Below, piece after piece: positions 34,494-45,323 of a DNA stretch of 64,000 bases. Source of the stretch: Artocarpus heterophyllus (lineage: Eukaryota > Streptophyta > Magnoliopsida > Rosales > Moraceae); NCBI GenBank assembly GCA_025403435.1, contig CM046345.1, positions 1,364,001-1,428,000 on the forward strand, read 5' to 3'. The translations under genes and the position numbers were made by a program. Each line of letters opens with the position of its first letter. Within the stretch, counting starts at the first letter, position 1. The notes below the pieces were generated by a model that was given only the letters and a program-made list of their open reading frames with translations, did no database searches and had not been told where the DNA came from.

Positions 34494-37400
34494 GTTTAGT
34501 ACGAATTCCCTCATTCGATCATGTCAATTTCAAAAGAATATAAATTGGGTTTGGTTCATAAATTTGAATACAAAATTTAAATTTGTTTGATTTTTATGAG
34601 GAAAAAAACGTTATAACAAGAAATGTTAAACCAGAACTTTTTGGTCGAAATCTATGAAGCAAACATAGGGTATTCATCATACCAAACAACGATAAGTCCT
34701 CAGATCTATCCACTATTCTTTGACTATTACTTTTCTATCAACTTTTCTGTCTTCCCAAACAAGATCTTTGTTTGATCCAAAGGCCTCAATATGCATGCCT
34801 TGCCACACAAACTAAGCCACAAGACCAATCCCACCGGCCTAAGTTCAAATCCTATTTAATTAAAAACAAGTCCACATATTGCCTTCTCAAACATCTTCTC
34901 AGACATAACAGATTCATATTTTTACCATCAGATAAATATTATCCAACCAACAAACTTGCTCTAGTTTTCTTTTAACACTTCACATTGCTTGCAAGGAAAC
35001 TCTTTTTCTTTTTGAGTCTATATCACATGTAATATTAAAACAAGATGTCCGTGAAAAAAAAAATGTTACTCTTTAGTCCTTATATCACAGAATCTGTGTC
35101 ACAATCTGCGTATCAAAAACGCCAAGAATTATACTGCCACGTCCTGACTCGTTTTTGTTCTTTTTTTCCTCAATCATAAACATGAATTATGGTTTTATTA
35201 AATTATTATAAATCCTGCAAACGTGCAGATGCCAAGTTCAATGATCCTTTCTACGTGTCATGACTTGTGGGATTATTTATGCTTATTACTAGTATCACTT
35301 TTGAGTCACTGATCGAAACCTTAAAATAATATCTTAACAATAAAAAATTAGAGGGCAACTTATATTGTCTAGAAAACAAAGGTAAAATCTATTAAAATAG
35401 CATGCACTTTCTCTTTTTGTTTTTGTTTTTTGTTTTTGTTTTTTGTTTTTTTTTGTTTTTGGTTTTTTTTGTCTACCCCATTTCTTGGGAAACACATTGT
35501 TTCATGTGACAAGTTTAGGAAAGTTATAATGAAAGCTACTTGGTACAATGAATGAGGTTTCATGTGCTAATGTTTTTTTTATTTTTACTTGTTACTTACA
35601 GCCGACCACACTCTAAGAATTTGTTTTAATATTTGGAGTTAATCAACTGAAGATTATAATATTAGTATTGGAAAAAAAATGTTTGTCAATTATCAAAGTT
35701 GGTGGTCTTTTATTTTTCCTTCTATGCAATAAAGGTTTGAATTAAACCTAAAGATTTAGACTAAAATACTAACCCAAACTGCACTAGGCTAATAGAACTT
35801 TTCAATCTTTTCAAGCTTTCTCAACTTTTTTTTTTTTTTTGCTTCCTTTAAGCCCCACTTAGGCAGAGAGAACAAAATAATTTAATTGAGATGGAATTCT
35901 TAATTGTTGTTAGAATGTGATTTATGTGAGCTAATGATAATAAGTTTTCAACTAATGTGTGCAATAAATAAATTAAACTTTTATTATTTTTTGACTCCAC
36001 CATAATCAAGCATTTTACCATGATTAATTCCAGGCATAAAAAGAGGTGCATTAAAATAAGAGTTAATTAGTGTAAAAAAATAATAAACAAATTATAGTGG
36101 GATTCAAGTGGAAGCAAAGATTTCAATATTTCTCCCGGTTTAACGGTGGAAAATGTTTGAAATTCTAATTTTTAATCCAAGAAGAGAACCCAATTCTTGG
36201 CCTCCCGTCAACTTCAAATGTCCAACTTTGTCCAACACAAATCTGACACGCCAATCTTTAAAAGCCGAAAATTATTGGCTAAATTTAGTTATTAGAAAAA
36301 ACAGAATATTTTCTTTACTTATTCCATTATAAAGTAACTTTATTTTGGGCGTGGAATTCAAGTGGCATGCCTTTTTTCGGCTTTAAAATTGCGAGTGTGA
36401 TGCTCAAACTAATTAGGTTTTACATAGACAAAAATGATGAACATTGTGGCTGAAATGTAAAAGTAAACTATATGTTTAGGATCTGTGGTTCAAATCATAA
36501 ACTGTCATTCCAACCATTATTTTAACAGTGTTTTCCTTCCATGCTACAGAGTTCTAATTTTTTTTCAAACATCATAAAAATATAGACCTGTAGCATTTAT
36601 GACTCAATCATCTACACAGAGTTTAAACCATCAGTCTCTTTTTTTTTGTAATTTTTGCTGAAAAATTGCCATAACCCCTTAAAGTTTTTTTTTTCCTCCT
36701 TTTAGTTCCATACATTTTCTCGTGGTATGCTAAGTTTTCAAATTCAAAAACCAACTTCTCAAACTTTTGCAAAATAAGTTATGCGATTGCTAGTTCTAAC
36801 AAGTGTTATTATTAAGAGAAATTGCGTATATACCCAGCAAGACAATAGTATTTTATTTTCTACAATAAAAACGAGTTTTCCCTTTTTTCTTCTTTACCTT
36901 CCATAACTTTGTCACATGAGCATGCATGAAGCATATGCATCAAACTCAAAACTTGGCATGCCATGATTGGTCAACAGCCAAAGCCCCAAACGGAGAATTG
37001 CAGAAGAGAAAAGACTTAATTAATAACAAAGTCCAATATCTCAATCCTACACTAACAAACTCTTAAAAGAAAGGAAAGGAGAAAATTGCACTTTATTCCA
37101 CTCAACTATGCTCTTTTGGCACTTATCCCCTACATTTCTCATCCTTTTGCAAGATGCACCATTCCTTAAATTTCTGCGATCGTTGAACAAAACTTATCAC
37201 ATGAGGCATTTCAAAAAAAACATATCACATGAAGATCAAAATTTTAAAAAATATTTTAATTTCTTTCATAATTTACCTCTTGATTGTTATAGCTAGAGCA
37301 CAAAATAATTATGTGCATATCGTATATTTCAACTGGTTGGGAGCATTCTTGTGTTTGTGTGTCTACCAAGATCTGAATCATGTTAGTTTTATTTTTTCTT

Positions 37401-37680
37401 AATAAAGTGGGAACAAATAGGCCTCACATCATATAAAAGATGTTAAAAGAAAAAAAAAAACTCAAAGAAGTTGGCAAATGGTTCTATTGTAAAAGGAATT
37501 ATACGTATAGGTGATAATGTGCCACAAAAACGTTTTAGAGGGTAAACGGATCATAGTTGAGGGATGTAAATGCAATTTTCCAAAAAAAAAAAAACCTCCT
37601 ATTAACTATATAAAAAAAAAAGAAAAAGAAAAGAGAAGAGCCAAAGTGCCTTAGTGGCCCCACTAACAGCCTACTTTACA
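34494..37680. other. Intergenic AT-rich DNA
   Basis: No gene recognised. It includes a G/T-rich simple run (TTTTTGTTTTTTG repeats, about 35409-35470) that produces a lysine-rich minus-strand frame with no biological meaning. Confidence 0.65.
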
Positions 37681-37938
37681 TGGGTTATATATTTGTCAAA
37701 GTAGCCGTTGCACCTCCCCCTGATCTCCATTTAAATAAATCAATATCAATATTAAACCCCAGGAAATCCGTGCTCTTCACAACTACGCTCCTCTTTATTC
37801 TCCTCTTTCTCTCTCTAAGACCAATTTCCATTACTCAATCTAAGAGAGAGAAACAAGAACCAAAATACAGTTCCATAATTGATCACAAGTTCATAACAAC
37901 ATTCCAATAAGAATCTCACAATTTTCGATACCAAAACT
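37681..37938 (+). promoter_or_regulatory. Promoter and 5' UTR region of the WD40 gene
   Basis: A TATA-like ATTTAAATAAAT lies at about 37729-37740, followed by a CT-rich leader (TCTCCTCTTTCTCTCTCTAAG near 37800). An open frame at 37680-37910 overlaps this region but ends before the ATG and lacks family features. Confidence 0.5.
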
Positions 37939-39225
37939 ATGGCCACTACCCCATTACTCCTTTCTTCACTAAGTAGCAGTACGGCTAGTACTAGCAGCTT
38001 TAGATCAAGCGCCAGCAGCGAAGATGCCGTCTCCGACGAGATAACCGAAAACCCGACAAAACCCCTCCCTTTCGAGCTCCTAGGCTCCAAATTCCCAATC
38101 CAATCAATAACCTTTTCCCAATCCTTCTCCTACAAAGCCCTCGTGGTCCTCTCCGGCCATGTCGGCTCCATATCTTGCCTGGCCTTGTGCGGCGAGTTCC
38201 TCCTCAGCGCGTCACAAGGCAACGACATCATTGTCTGGCAACAGCCCGATTTAAGGCCTTTTACGAAGTTCGGACACGGGGAAGGATCGGTTAAAGCGCT
38301 TGCGACGGTAGGGAACAGGGTGTTCACGGCGCACCAAGATAGTAGGATAAGAGTTTGGAAGGTGTCGAGGCGATCGGAGAATGTTTTCAGGTTCGTCAAC
38401 ACGCTTCCGACGACAAAGGACTATTTGGGGAAGTTTATGAACAAGAGCAATTACGTCCAAACCCGAAGACACCACAAGAAATTGTGGATCGAACACGCGG
38501 ATTCGATATCTTGTTTGGCCATCTCCGACGGGTTGGTTTACTCCGGTTCATGGGACAAGACCCTAAAAGTGTGGAGAATTTCTGATTTCAAGTGCTTGGA
38601 ATCGATAAAGGCGCATGACGATGCGGTAAACGCGGTCGTGGCAAGTAAAGGGATCGTGTATTCGGCTTCCGCGGATGGAAAGATCAAGGCTTGGGGGAGG
38701 GAAAACCAAGCCAAGAGCAGTAAGAGGTCACATGTACTAAAGGGTATTTTGGAAGGTCACAAGGACATTTCGGTCAATTCAATTGTCGTTTCCGAGGATG
38801 CAAGGTGGGTCTACGGCGGCGGCTCGGACGGGTTTGTGATGGGGTGGGAAGGGGTTAGGGATTGCTCAAGTTGGAAGTTGGTTTGTGAGAAAAAAGCTCA
38901 TCAAATGGCTGTTTTGAGCATGTGTCTAGTTGGGGAGTTTTTGTGTAGTGGCTCGGCGGATAAGAGTATTGGGATATGGAAACGACAAGCGTTGGGCAAG
39001 CTTTGTAAGGTTGGGGCAATTTGTGGGCATGAAGGACCAGTCAAGTGCTTACAAGGTTCACCAAATAATATTGGTGGTGGTTTTTTGCTCTATAGTGGAA
39101 GCTTGGACAAAAGCTTGAGAGTTTGGTGGGTTTCAAGGCACTCCTCAACCAATGGAGAAGATCAAGATCATGTCACCACAAGAACAAGTTCATCACAATA
39201 TGGGAAATCTATGATTTTGAACTAA
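37939..39225 (+). CDS. JINGUBANG-like WD40 repeat protein
   Basis: A single-exon gene of 428 residues. After a Ser-rich, probably disordered start (1-35) come seven WD repeats forming one beta-propeller: about 72-101 (GH...DIIVW), 112-141 (GH...SRIRVW), 185-213 (EHADSISCL...KTLKVW), 225-253 (AHDDAV...KIKAW), 272-304 (GHKDISVN...GFVMGW), 320-348 (AHQMAVLSM...SIGIW) and 363-397 (GHEGPVKCL...SLRVWW). The linker with TTKDYLGKFMNKSNYVQTRR between repeats 2 and 3 is a hallmark of the plant JINGUBANG-like subgroup, whose founding member restrains pollen germination. This copy need not share that role. WD40 propellers act as protein-binding scaffolds; no catalytic site is expected. The reading frame is intact and ends with ordinary 3' UTR, with AATAAA near 39554. 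Confidence 0.9.
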   Translation: MATTPLLLSSLSSSTASTSSFRSSASSEDAVSDEITENPTKPLPFELLGSKFPIQSITFSQSFSYKALVVLSGHVGSISCLALCGEFLLSASQGNDIIVWQQPDLRPFTKFGHGEGSVKALATVGNRVFTAHQDSRIRVWKVSRRSENVFRFVNTLPTTKDYLGKFMNKSNYVQTRRHHKKLWIEHADSISCLAISDGLVYSGSWDKTLKVWRISDFKCLESIKAHDDAVNAVVASKGIVYSASADGKIKAWGRENQAKSSKRSHVLKGILEGHKDISVNSIVVSEDARWVYGGGSDGFVMGWEGVRDCSSWKLVCEKKAHQMAVLSMCLVGEFLCSGSADKSIGIWKRQALGKLCKVGAICGHEGPVKCLQGSPNNIGGGFLLYSGSLDKSLRVWWVSRHSSTNGEDQDHVTTRTSSSQYGKSMILN

Positions 39226-40794
39226 GAAACTTTTTTGTTTTCTTTTTTTTTTCTTTATAAATTATGGATGTTATTCTTGTTCATAGTAGTGTGAGAATTA
39301 AAGAGTTCATGGGGGGATATACAAGAATAGAGAAGGGCAGATTTCAAGCCGTTTATTATGTCATAAAATTGTTTTGAGTCTTTTTTTTTTTTTTTTTTGG
39401 GTTCCTCTTGGGATATTATTCAACTTGGTTTTCATAAAGTTGAGTGTAAGTTATACTAGGGGAAGTGGTGTGAATTTTAGTTCTTTTTTTGTTGCTCTTT
39501 ACATTTCTTATTAAATTGTAATCAAGTTTTTAGGGGGTTTAATCAATGAAATGAATAAATCTTTTTTGGTAGTTTGATGATTATCTTGCCATGTTCTCAT
39601 TTCATAAATTATAACACTTTCTTTTTGGTATTCTTCCCAAGGACAAATATAAACCAATCAAAGGAAGGAACCATAAGGCAGAGTTGCCTCTTCAAAAAAA
39701 GAAAATTCTGCCCCCACCAAAGTAAAAGGAAATGCCGTGTAGTTCCACTAAAATGAAATCTTTAACGACATAAACTATAGATGGGTAGATATGAGGCAAG
39801 GAATCTTTTCTTTAAGACTGTAGACAAATTTTGTCCATTTTGTTAGCGTTCCAAACATTTTCTTTCCTTTTGTCTTCAATTGTATTTTTGGCTAGTGGGA
39901 CAGCCACGTGTCCTATACCCAATTGCCCAATCAGACTCGGTCCAATTCTAAAGTTTTGACTGAAATCACAGCAAGAAATTTTATTTTTTTTTTGCCATTA
40001 AAATAGTGGTCACAAAATGTAAAAATGTTTGGTTGTCAAATGTTTCTGAGACCAAACTCCCATAACTATACTCCCCAAAATTGTCAAAAGAGAATATTAG
40101 AATATAAAATCTAACATCACCAATTAACGGTAGTTTTAGTTAACAACAACATATTGCCTTTACTTTGCCTTGTTCTCTTTGATAGAGTCACATTGGATGC
40201 TCAATAAAGGGCAGAGGGCTAACCTGGCCTACCAACTTTCTTCTCTTTGAGAGAGAACATGATAGAAGTTCCCAACCGTAGCTTTAATTTGGTATGAAAG
40301 AAAGAATTGGATATTCTTGAGAAAAAGAACAAGAAACCATCACAAGGTTTGTCTCAACTTGTGGAGGGTTTTTCTCAATCTAGCAGCTTTAATTGTTGTT
40401 AGAGCTAAACACAAAAATCCTTAATATGTGGTCCTATGTTTGATAGTTGGTTAGGCACATAAACTAAAAAACTAAAAATTTTCTAGTGAAAGGGCCACGG
40501 ATAAAAAAAAAGGTTGAAGAAGAGCACCGTTATACAACTTAAAGCAACTGTTCCACTTGCTCAAACCGCAACCAGTTTCACTACTCTACCAAATTTTCTT
40601 TTGTTCAACAACCAGCCTGATCTTTCAAAACACTGCTTTATCCTAACTTTGTTTCTACACTGGTATCACAGCTGCCCAGTTATATTAGACCACAAAATGT
40701 TTACAAAAGAGAAAAGCTCCATCCTCAATCATAACACATGGAAGTAGAAAACATAATATAATAGTCGTTAAACATAATATTAAAGTTAAAGTTA
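39226..40794. other. WD40 3' UTR and intergenic spacer
   Basis: The 3' UTR probably ends after AATAAA near 39554. Beyond it I see no gene on either strand. Confidence 0.6.
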
Positions 40795-41165
40795 AAGTTG
40801 TGTAACATAGTTTTTTAATGACTAAATTTCTTGTTCTTATATGTCAAATCAATATCTATGGATGTTGAACATGCGTAACATAATAATTTTACGTCAATTG
40901 AATATTGATACTATGTTTAATAATCGTCATGCTATATGTTTCTCTTCTACATGTTATGTTGTAGGGACCTCCCATTAAAGTTGTGTAACATAGTTTTTTA
41001 ATGACTAAATTTCTTGGTTTTTTATGTCAAATAATATCGATGGATGTTGAACATGCGTAACATTATTGATGCTACATCAATTGAATATTGATGCTATGTT
41101 TAATTATCATCATGCTATATGTTTCTCTTCTGCATATTACGTTATAGAGACCTCTCATTGAAGGG
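40795..41165. repeat. 182-bp tandem duplication
   Basis: Unit 1 (40795-40976) and unit 2 (40977-41165) are near-identical through AAAGTTGTGTAACATAGTTT, TTAATGACTAAATTTCTTG, ATGGATGTTGAACATGCGTA, TCAATTGAATATTGAT and GCTATATGTTTCTCTTCT. They differ by scattered substitutions and small indels. Non-coding. Confidence 0.9.
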
Positions 41166-41704
41166 ACCATAAAAAGCCAGATATATATATATGTATATAT
41201 GATAACTGGATACAAGAGTCCTTTGATTAGTGTGTGTTGGAGTAGTAGATCCAAAGGGTATAAATGTCGGGGGTGCACACGTGTATGACATTGATCTATT
41301 GGATATTATTCCAATGATGTCAAAAGTTTTCGAGAAGCTTGTGGATGAAATATTGTAGGATCTCCAACGAGGTAACGGGGACGATTATGTCCAAAGTGAT
41401 TCAAAGGAGAATCTAATTCATCATCTTTAAAAGTTTTAAATTAAAAACATGCGTTGGATACTTGTTTTCTATCAATGCTTGTTCCTGTCAAAACTCAGTA
41501 GTTATGTACACGTCAAAAGGAATTAAACTCACTAAGATAAATAAATGAAAGAGAGAAACAGGGAAAAAATACAAAAAAAAAAAAGCAAGATAAGAAAAGG
41601 AAATAGATAACCCAAAAAAAAAAAAGAGAAACAGAAAACCCAGCAAACAAAAAACTTAAGGAATTTTTTGTATTTGAAAATAAAATACGCAATATAAAAC
41701 TTAC
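41166..41704. other. Intergenic with one unassigned open patch
   Basis: On the plus strand 41236-41430 is open with coding-like composition (VDPKGINVGGAHVYDIDLLD, PMMSKVFEKLVDEIL), broken by one TAG near 41357. I recognise no family. An (AT)n-containing stretch lies near 41180-41200. Confidence 0.3.
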
Positions 41705-41812
41705 AAAATCAACTATTTGCTGAGGTGAGAGCTCCTCTGTCGCTGCCGTTATGCAACAAATAATAAGAAGCCAAACTAAAGTAAAAGTAAAAACTAATAA
41801 GGACAGGGGCAT
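41705..41812 (-). CDS. Possible first exon of a small secreted protein
   Basis: From ATG 41812 the minus strand reads MPLSLLVFTFTLVWLLIICC then ITAATEELSPQQIVDF, a credible signal peptide with an A-T-A type cleavage region. It is followed by a donor-like GTAAGT. A TATAAAAA box lies about 45 bp upstream on the same strand (about 41856-41863), inside the edge of the neighbouring MITE. I could not find a convincing second exon: the next plausible acceptor (TTTTGACAG, near 41490) leads to a short frame ending in a stop. It may be a real orphan peptide gene, a relic or chance. Confidence 0.25.
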
Positions 41813-41861
41813 AAGGGGAAAGAAGAATTAAAATACCGCTGTCAGTTTCGTCACATTTTTA

Positions 41862-42036
41862 TAGGGTGTTTAGAAGGATGGTGGGAACAATGATTCCACT
41901 TTTACTGTAGCATATGAAAGCTTTATACTGTAGTAATTTTTTATTGTTACTGTAGCATGTGAGAACTTTACACTGTTTATAACTAAATTTGTGATAGAAA
42001 CCAACTATGGTTCCCACCACTTAGCCAAGCAGCCGG
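41862..42036. mobile_element. MITE (family B)
   Basis: Flanked by TTA (41859-41861 and 42037-42039). Ends TAGGGTGTTTAGAAGG and CCAAGCAGCCGG are imperfect inverted repeats; just inside, GGTGGGAACA pairs with GGTTCCCACCAC. It shares CTGTAGCATATGA(A/G)AGCTTTA and TGTTACTGTAGCATGTGAGA with the copies at about 49995 and 58064. Confidence 0.75.
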
Positions 42037-43024
42037 TTAATCTAGAGCATAAATCATCAATGATCATACATACATTTTTTAGGGTGTTTAACTGAAATAA
42101 CATGTATGTTTTACTTTTATTTATTTAGTTATTTATTTTGAGTACGTATTTGATTAGTACTATGTGTGATTATTAAAGAAGTGTTGAGAGTATCATAATA
42201 TTAAGAGGTTTATTTACTTTTCTATACCTAGTATTTTGCTTTTATTCAAAAAGTATGTATTGTATTTTAAAATCATATATTTTTATGTCATAACATCATA
42301 TTTAGATACAAACTTACACATATTCATGGTTATCACTGGATTTTGACAAAATATCCAAAATACTCTTAAAAAGCAAAATGAAAACAATAATAATAAAAAC
42401 TATAGAAAATGTTAGGTGAAGATTTAACAATAAAAAGGTGAATGACAAAAAAAAAAAATTCTTCTCGGCTCTCAAATTTTAGAATTTCTTAGTATTTCTT
42501 TTCTTTTTTCAAGGGTAGTTTGAATATTTTAGGCCAAAATAAGCGGTAATTGAGCAAAAATTTACAAATTTGTACATTAAATGAAATCTGATGGTCTAAA
42601 AATGTAAGTTTTTGAAATAAAAGGTATACTTCTTCAATAAAAGCTAAAAGCATGGTCAAAAAAGTAAATATCCTATATTAAAATGATACCCTAAGGTTTA
42701 AAAAAATGCCTTCCTAGTACCTCTGAATTGCCTTTTTTTGAGACATGAATGCCCTTTTAATCCTTCTAATTAATTAACCAAATATTAATAATCCTAAAAT
42801 ATTTTTTGAAAAAAAATTAAAAACACAAAAGTTTCAAAACAAAAATCTCATATTTCAAGTGAGGGGTGGATTTTAAAAATATAAATACCATTTTTTTAGG
42901 CTTAATTTTTATTTGTGCCTACAAAATATGAAAAGTTCTTATGCTGTAAACTTAGTACATGTCCTTTGGGGTTGTCATTTGTCGCTCCGGAACACTTTTT
43001 GTGTCCTTTCGGAATATGTCGCGT
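42037..43024. other. Intergenic
   Basis: AT-rich, no gene seen. The last 100 bp lead into the tandem duplication that follows. Confidence 0.6.
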
Positions 43025-43237
43025 GCCCTTCCAAGATATTTTATGTCCTTTCAGGACATACACGTTTTTTGCTCCAGGAAATGTCCAAGTTGGGATATTT
43101 TTTCCCCTCTTTTTCCCTTTCCTCTCTCTTGCCCCTCCAAGATATTTTTTGTGTCCTTTCAGGACATACACGTTTTTTGCTCCAGGAAATGTCCTAGTTG
43201 GGATATTTTTTCCTCTCTTTTTCCCTCTCCTCTCTCT
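43025..43237. repeat. 106-bp tandem duplication with palindromic core
   Basis: Two units (43025-43130 and 43131-43237) share CCAAGATATTTT, TGTCCTTTCAGGACATACAC, TTTTTTGCTCCAGGAAATGT, AGTTGGGATATTTTTTCC and the trailing CT-rich tract. TGTCCTTTCAGGACA is an inverted repeat with a short centre. A third, partial TGTCCTTTCGG string precedes them near 43003. Overlapping open frames in all phases come from the duplication. Confidence 0.9.
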
Positions 43238-45323
43238 TCATTGACACTGGTAACGTCTCCAGCAGCCAAAACAAAAACAAAAGCTAAAATAGAGGACTTT
43301 GATCCAAAAACAACAACCACCAGAACTACAACGATAACAACAACTGCAACAACAAAAACCAACTATGGCTATGGACTTCGATCTGCATCTTTGGTAGCGG
43401 CAAGGTTGGACCAGGACCAAAACATCACCATTTCAATGTTAGGATTAAAGCCCTAATCCTAATTACTGGGAGCGATAATAATTGGCAAAAATAAAACATA
43501 AAAAACACATAGTATTTATAGTGATTTACTCTTAATGTGAGAGTTACGTCCACTTGTCGCCGTTGTAGATTTCTACTATGATGAAACCGAAGATTACAAA
43601 GAGAATTACAATATCACACTCTTGCGAATTTTTCTATCTTGCTATCTCTCTCTTAATCACTCTTTTAAGAATTGCCGCCGAATACAAGCAAAATTACGGC
43701 AACCAAAAATACATTTGTAAAAAACCTAAAATACCTTTATGTAAAATAAACTTACATATAAAATTTTCGTTCAAGAGCGCCAGGAGGGGGGTTTACCACC
43801 CCTTCCAACCCCTACGTCGACTTTACCGCGAAAGTCGATCCGCATACAAACTCTAAATAAGGCAATCTGCGTCAGGGTAATAATTAGGCTCCACACATAC
43901 TAACATTCGAGACTCCGTTGCGAGTGTCTCGGATCAAATGAGATTGAATGAGATCAGACATGAGCAGCTCAGATTGGACAAAATCGGAGATGATGACATC
44001 GCGATTCTTATTGCCGCCGTGATGTCCCGAACAAGATTGAAGTTGCTCCAACCGAATGAGACCAAATGTGTTCAGATGGTTCTTGTGTTCAAATGGTTCT
44101 TGTCATTCTTGTGTCTTTTAAGCTCTATACATACCATGTTAGATTTCTTGCACCGTAAGGACTCTTATGTCAAATTTCTTACACCTTTGCACACAATTCT
44201 CAGACTTCTTGCTCCTTATATACAGTTTAATGTGTGCATGCATTTTTTACATAAATGTTACATTTTTTTCTCCTCTCTTTCTCTCTCCTCACCGTCACAA
44301 GCTCATTTTCGACACCAGTGACGTCATCGACAACCAAAAAACTAACAAAAAACAAGATAAAGGAACGGCAACTTGACCACCGCTGCAAGCGTGGACTTCG
44401 CCGATCCTTGGCGTCAAATCTAGATCTGACGAGGACAATGACGTGAAGCTTGAATCTAACAAGGATAACAGCATAAAGCTCAAAAGTATATCGAAACTAG
44501 CGACGCAAGCTCGGATCTGACAGCCCGTGTAGCTTCAGCGCAATGGATGATGGCAACTACAATGGGATGGGGACAGATCTCGTCATGTGGGTGACGTTTC
44601 GGTGTGGAAGCAACATCTTCTCTTACACAGGCGACAGGCCAAGGGTGACGACGCCATGGATCTCAATCGCTAGATCTTGCCATGGAGATGGTTGGTTGCC
44701 TGCAATGCTTATTGCTGGAGGAGAAGAAGCTTTGGCAGACCTGCTCTCGGAGAAGACTTTGACTTTTATTCGTATAAACTAAATAATTACTTGATCACTA
44801 CTGAAGAAATAATAAAATGTATAATTTATTTAATAATTTGTTAAATTAAAGCTTTGTTTTTTTCTACCGATTCAAAGAGAGAAATGAGAGAAAAGAGTAA
44901 GAAGATGCAAGAGGGAAGAAAAAGAGAATTTTTTTTTATTAAAATAGTATGAAAAACAACCGTTAAATAGGTTTTGTGGTAAAATGACACAAACTTTTTA
45001 GTAATTTTATTTCATGGCATAAATAAAATGAGAGAGAAAAAATGTGGCATTGAGTGTATTTTTTCTCTCTTATTTGTATACTTACAAAATCAAAGACATA
45101 TAAAACTTTATTTAAAAAGAAAGAGATGTAAAACATGATAAATAATCACATTCAAAATTCCATAACTTTCCTTTGCTACACACTGGCTATATGCCAAAAT
45201 TTTGGCTTGACATGACATTAATTAGTGTAACCAGATCATCAACTCTTCATCATAAATACATTAATGAGACAAAGCCCCTCTTAGAGGGAAGTTAATAACA
45301 AAAGCTCCTCAGTAAGTAGCCTT
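43238..45323. other. Intergenic, possibly transposon-derived
   Basis: Several short frames, none with family resemblance. Two diverged similar blocks, at about 43240-43400 and 44280-44420, share CTCTCTTCATTGACAC/CACCAGTGACGTC, AACAAAAACAAAA-type and GGACTTCG strings. The GC-richer tract at about 44530-44780 has an open frame (44543-44782) I cannot assign. UBP24 3' UTR, read leftward, should end in the last few hundred bases. Confidence 0.4.

Noticed and set aside
37680..37910. 76-codon frame upstream of the WD40 gene
   Set aside because: Lies in the promoter/leader, ends before the ATG, and has no conserved features.
41236..41430. Open plus-strand patch with a single TAG
   Set aside because: Coding-like composition only; no family recognised, no start or splice support, so not called as a gene.
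42902..43456. Several overlapping open frames of 89-165 codons
   Set aside because: Produced by the 106-bp tandem duplication and CT-rich tracts; the peptides are the same DNA read in different phases.
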